Assembly (NCBI RefSeq): GCF_003058195.1
Contig: NZ_QBUH01000011.1
Coordinates: 55,847 to 119,846 of the forward strand
Reading direction: 5' to 3'
From: Elizabethkingia sp. YR214
GTDB taxonomy: Bacteria; Bacteroidota; Bacteroidia; Flavobacteriales; Weeksellaceae
Length of the DNA: 64,000 nucleotides
The number at the start of each line of letters is the position of its first letter. The first letter of the stretch is position 1. The notes under the pieces are model-generated. The model was not told the origin of the DNA, ran no database searches, and saw only the letters and a list, made by a program, of their open reading frames with translations. Positions 63,516-64,000 of the stretch are shown one piece after another. A program made the position numbers and the translations under genes.

Positions 63516-63767
63516 CTCTTTTTCACTTGTTAAAATAAATCAAGGATCATTACAGTAACAAGGATAATGGTAAGTATAAAATTAATGATCAAAATCTTAG
63601 GGCGACTAAGTGTATTATCTTATTATCCAACAACATTCTGTTTATTGTATTTAGTATACTTTCCATACTTACTTTTTTTGAACCTAAAATATAAACCACA
63701 ATCAATGAGTTAATTGTTCTCTTTTACAAGAGAATATTATAAATTTACCTTTAAAAACATTAGTAAA

Positions 63768-64000
63768 ATGATTAATCTAAGCAGAATAGATTTAAGAAGT
63801 GACACCCTCACACTTCCTACAAGAGGGATGAAAGAAGCGATGGCTAATGCAGCTCTAGGAGATGATGTATATGGTGAAGATCCTACGGTTAATCAACTGG
63901 AAAAGAAAGTAGCTGCAATGTTCGGAATGGAAGCTGCTCTTTTCTGCCCTACAGGTACAATGACTAACCAATTGGGAATAAAAGTACATACACAGCCCGG
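63768..64000 (+). CDS. ltaE: Low-specificity L-threonine aldolase, 5-prime part
   Basis: Start ATG 63768; the gene runs off the window end after 77 codons. [20 protein letters not shown], then [15 protein letters not shown] and [19 protein letters not shown] are the conserved N-terminal signature of the PLP-dependent beta-eliminating aldolases that split L-threonine and L-allo-threonine into glycine and acetaldehyde. Cytoplasmic. A hairpin TTCTCTT/AAGAGAA (63717-63734) lies 33 nt before the start. Confidence 0.9.
   Translation, partial: MINLSRIDLRSDTLTLPTRGMKEAMANAALGDDVYGEDPTVNQLEKKVAAMFGMEAALFCPTGTMTNQLGIKVHTQP

Overview
The window looks like a chromosomal segment of a Flavobacteriia member, most likely the Elizabethkingia/Chryseobacterium group (inference). 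The DNA is AT-rich. It carries SusC/SusD pairs, many lipoproteins, CTnDOT-type tra genes and Bacteroidota-style promoter boxes (TTG ... TAnnTTTG). I found no rRNA, tRNA or CRISPR array. The window ends inside a threonine aldolase gene.

Layout. 0.1-7 kb: a DUF308-like membrane protein, then two cassettes that each pair a 69-residue peptide with a large FISUMP-type lipoprotein; the second cassette is followed by a thioredoxin-fold protein. 7-13.7 kb: a zinc-protease lipoprotein, a large MscS-type channel and long gene-poor stretches with decayed genes. 13.7-23.2 kb: a polysaccharide utilisation locus (SusC, SusD, GH18 endo-beta-N-acetylglucosaminidase, three DUF1735 lipoproteins of which one is broken). 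It resembles Bacteroides N-glycan loci and should bind, cut and import N-glycans at the cell surface. 23.3-26.8 kb: small lipoproteins, fragments of a TonB receptor, a GH3 enzyme and an IS481-type transposase, and an unknown protein. 26.9-36.5 kb: a GH130/GT4 operon opposite an AraC regulator, then CsbD, a Ca2+/H+ antiporter, a GT14 enzyme, a cold-shock pair (DEAD-box helicase and Csp) and a MaoC hydratase. 36.6-48.7 kb: envelope sugar enzymes, a TPR/LuxR sensor-regulator, several lipoproteins including a metzincin, a PAP2 phosphatase, a two-lobed aspartic protease, a GlsB-like protein and an MFS drug exporter. 49.3-57.2 kb: the wreck of an integrative conjugative element (DUF4099 protein, relaxase, MobA, RadC, Fic, a TraI/J scar, TraK-TraN). 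57.3-62 kb: a second copy of the peptide/FISUMP cassette between two decayed IS elements (IS5-like and IS3-like). 62-64 kb: another zinc-protease lipoprotein and the start of threonine aldolase.

The most interesting signal is the peptide/FISUMP cassette family. Two copies 55 kb apart are identical over about 860 bp but diverge upstream and in the C-terminal receptor-like domain. That pattern points to gene conversion around a surface protein with an exchangeable variable end. The left edge of the second copy lies exactly at the end of an IS5-like element.
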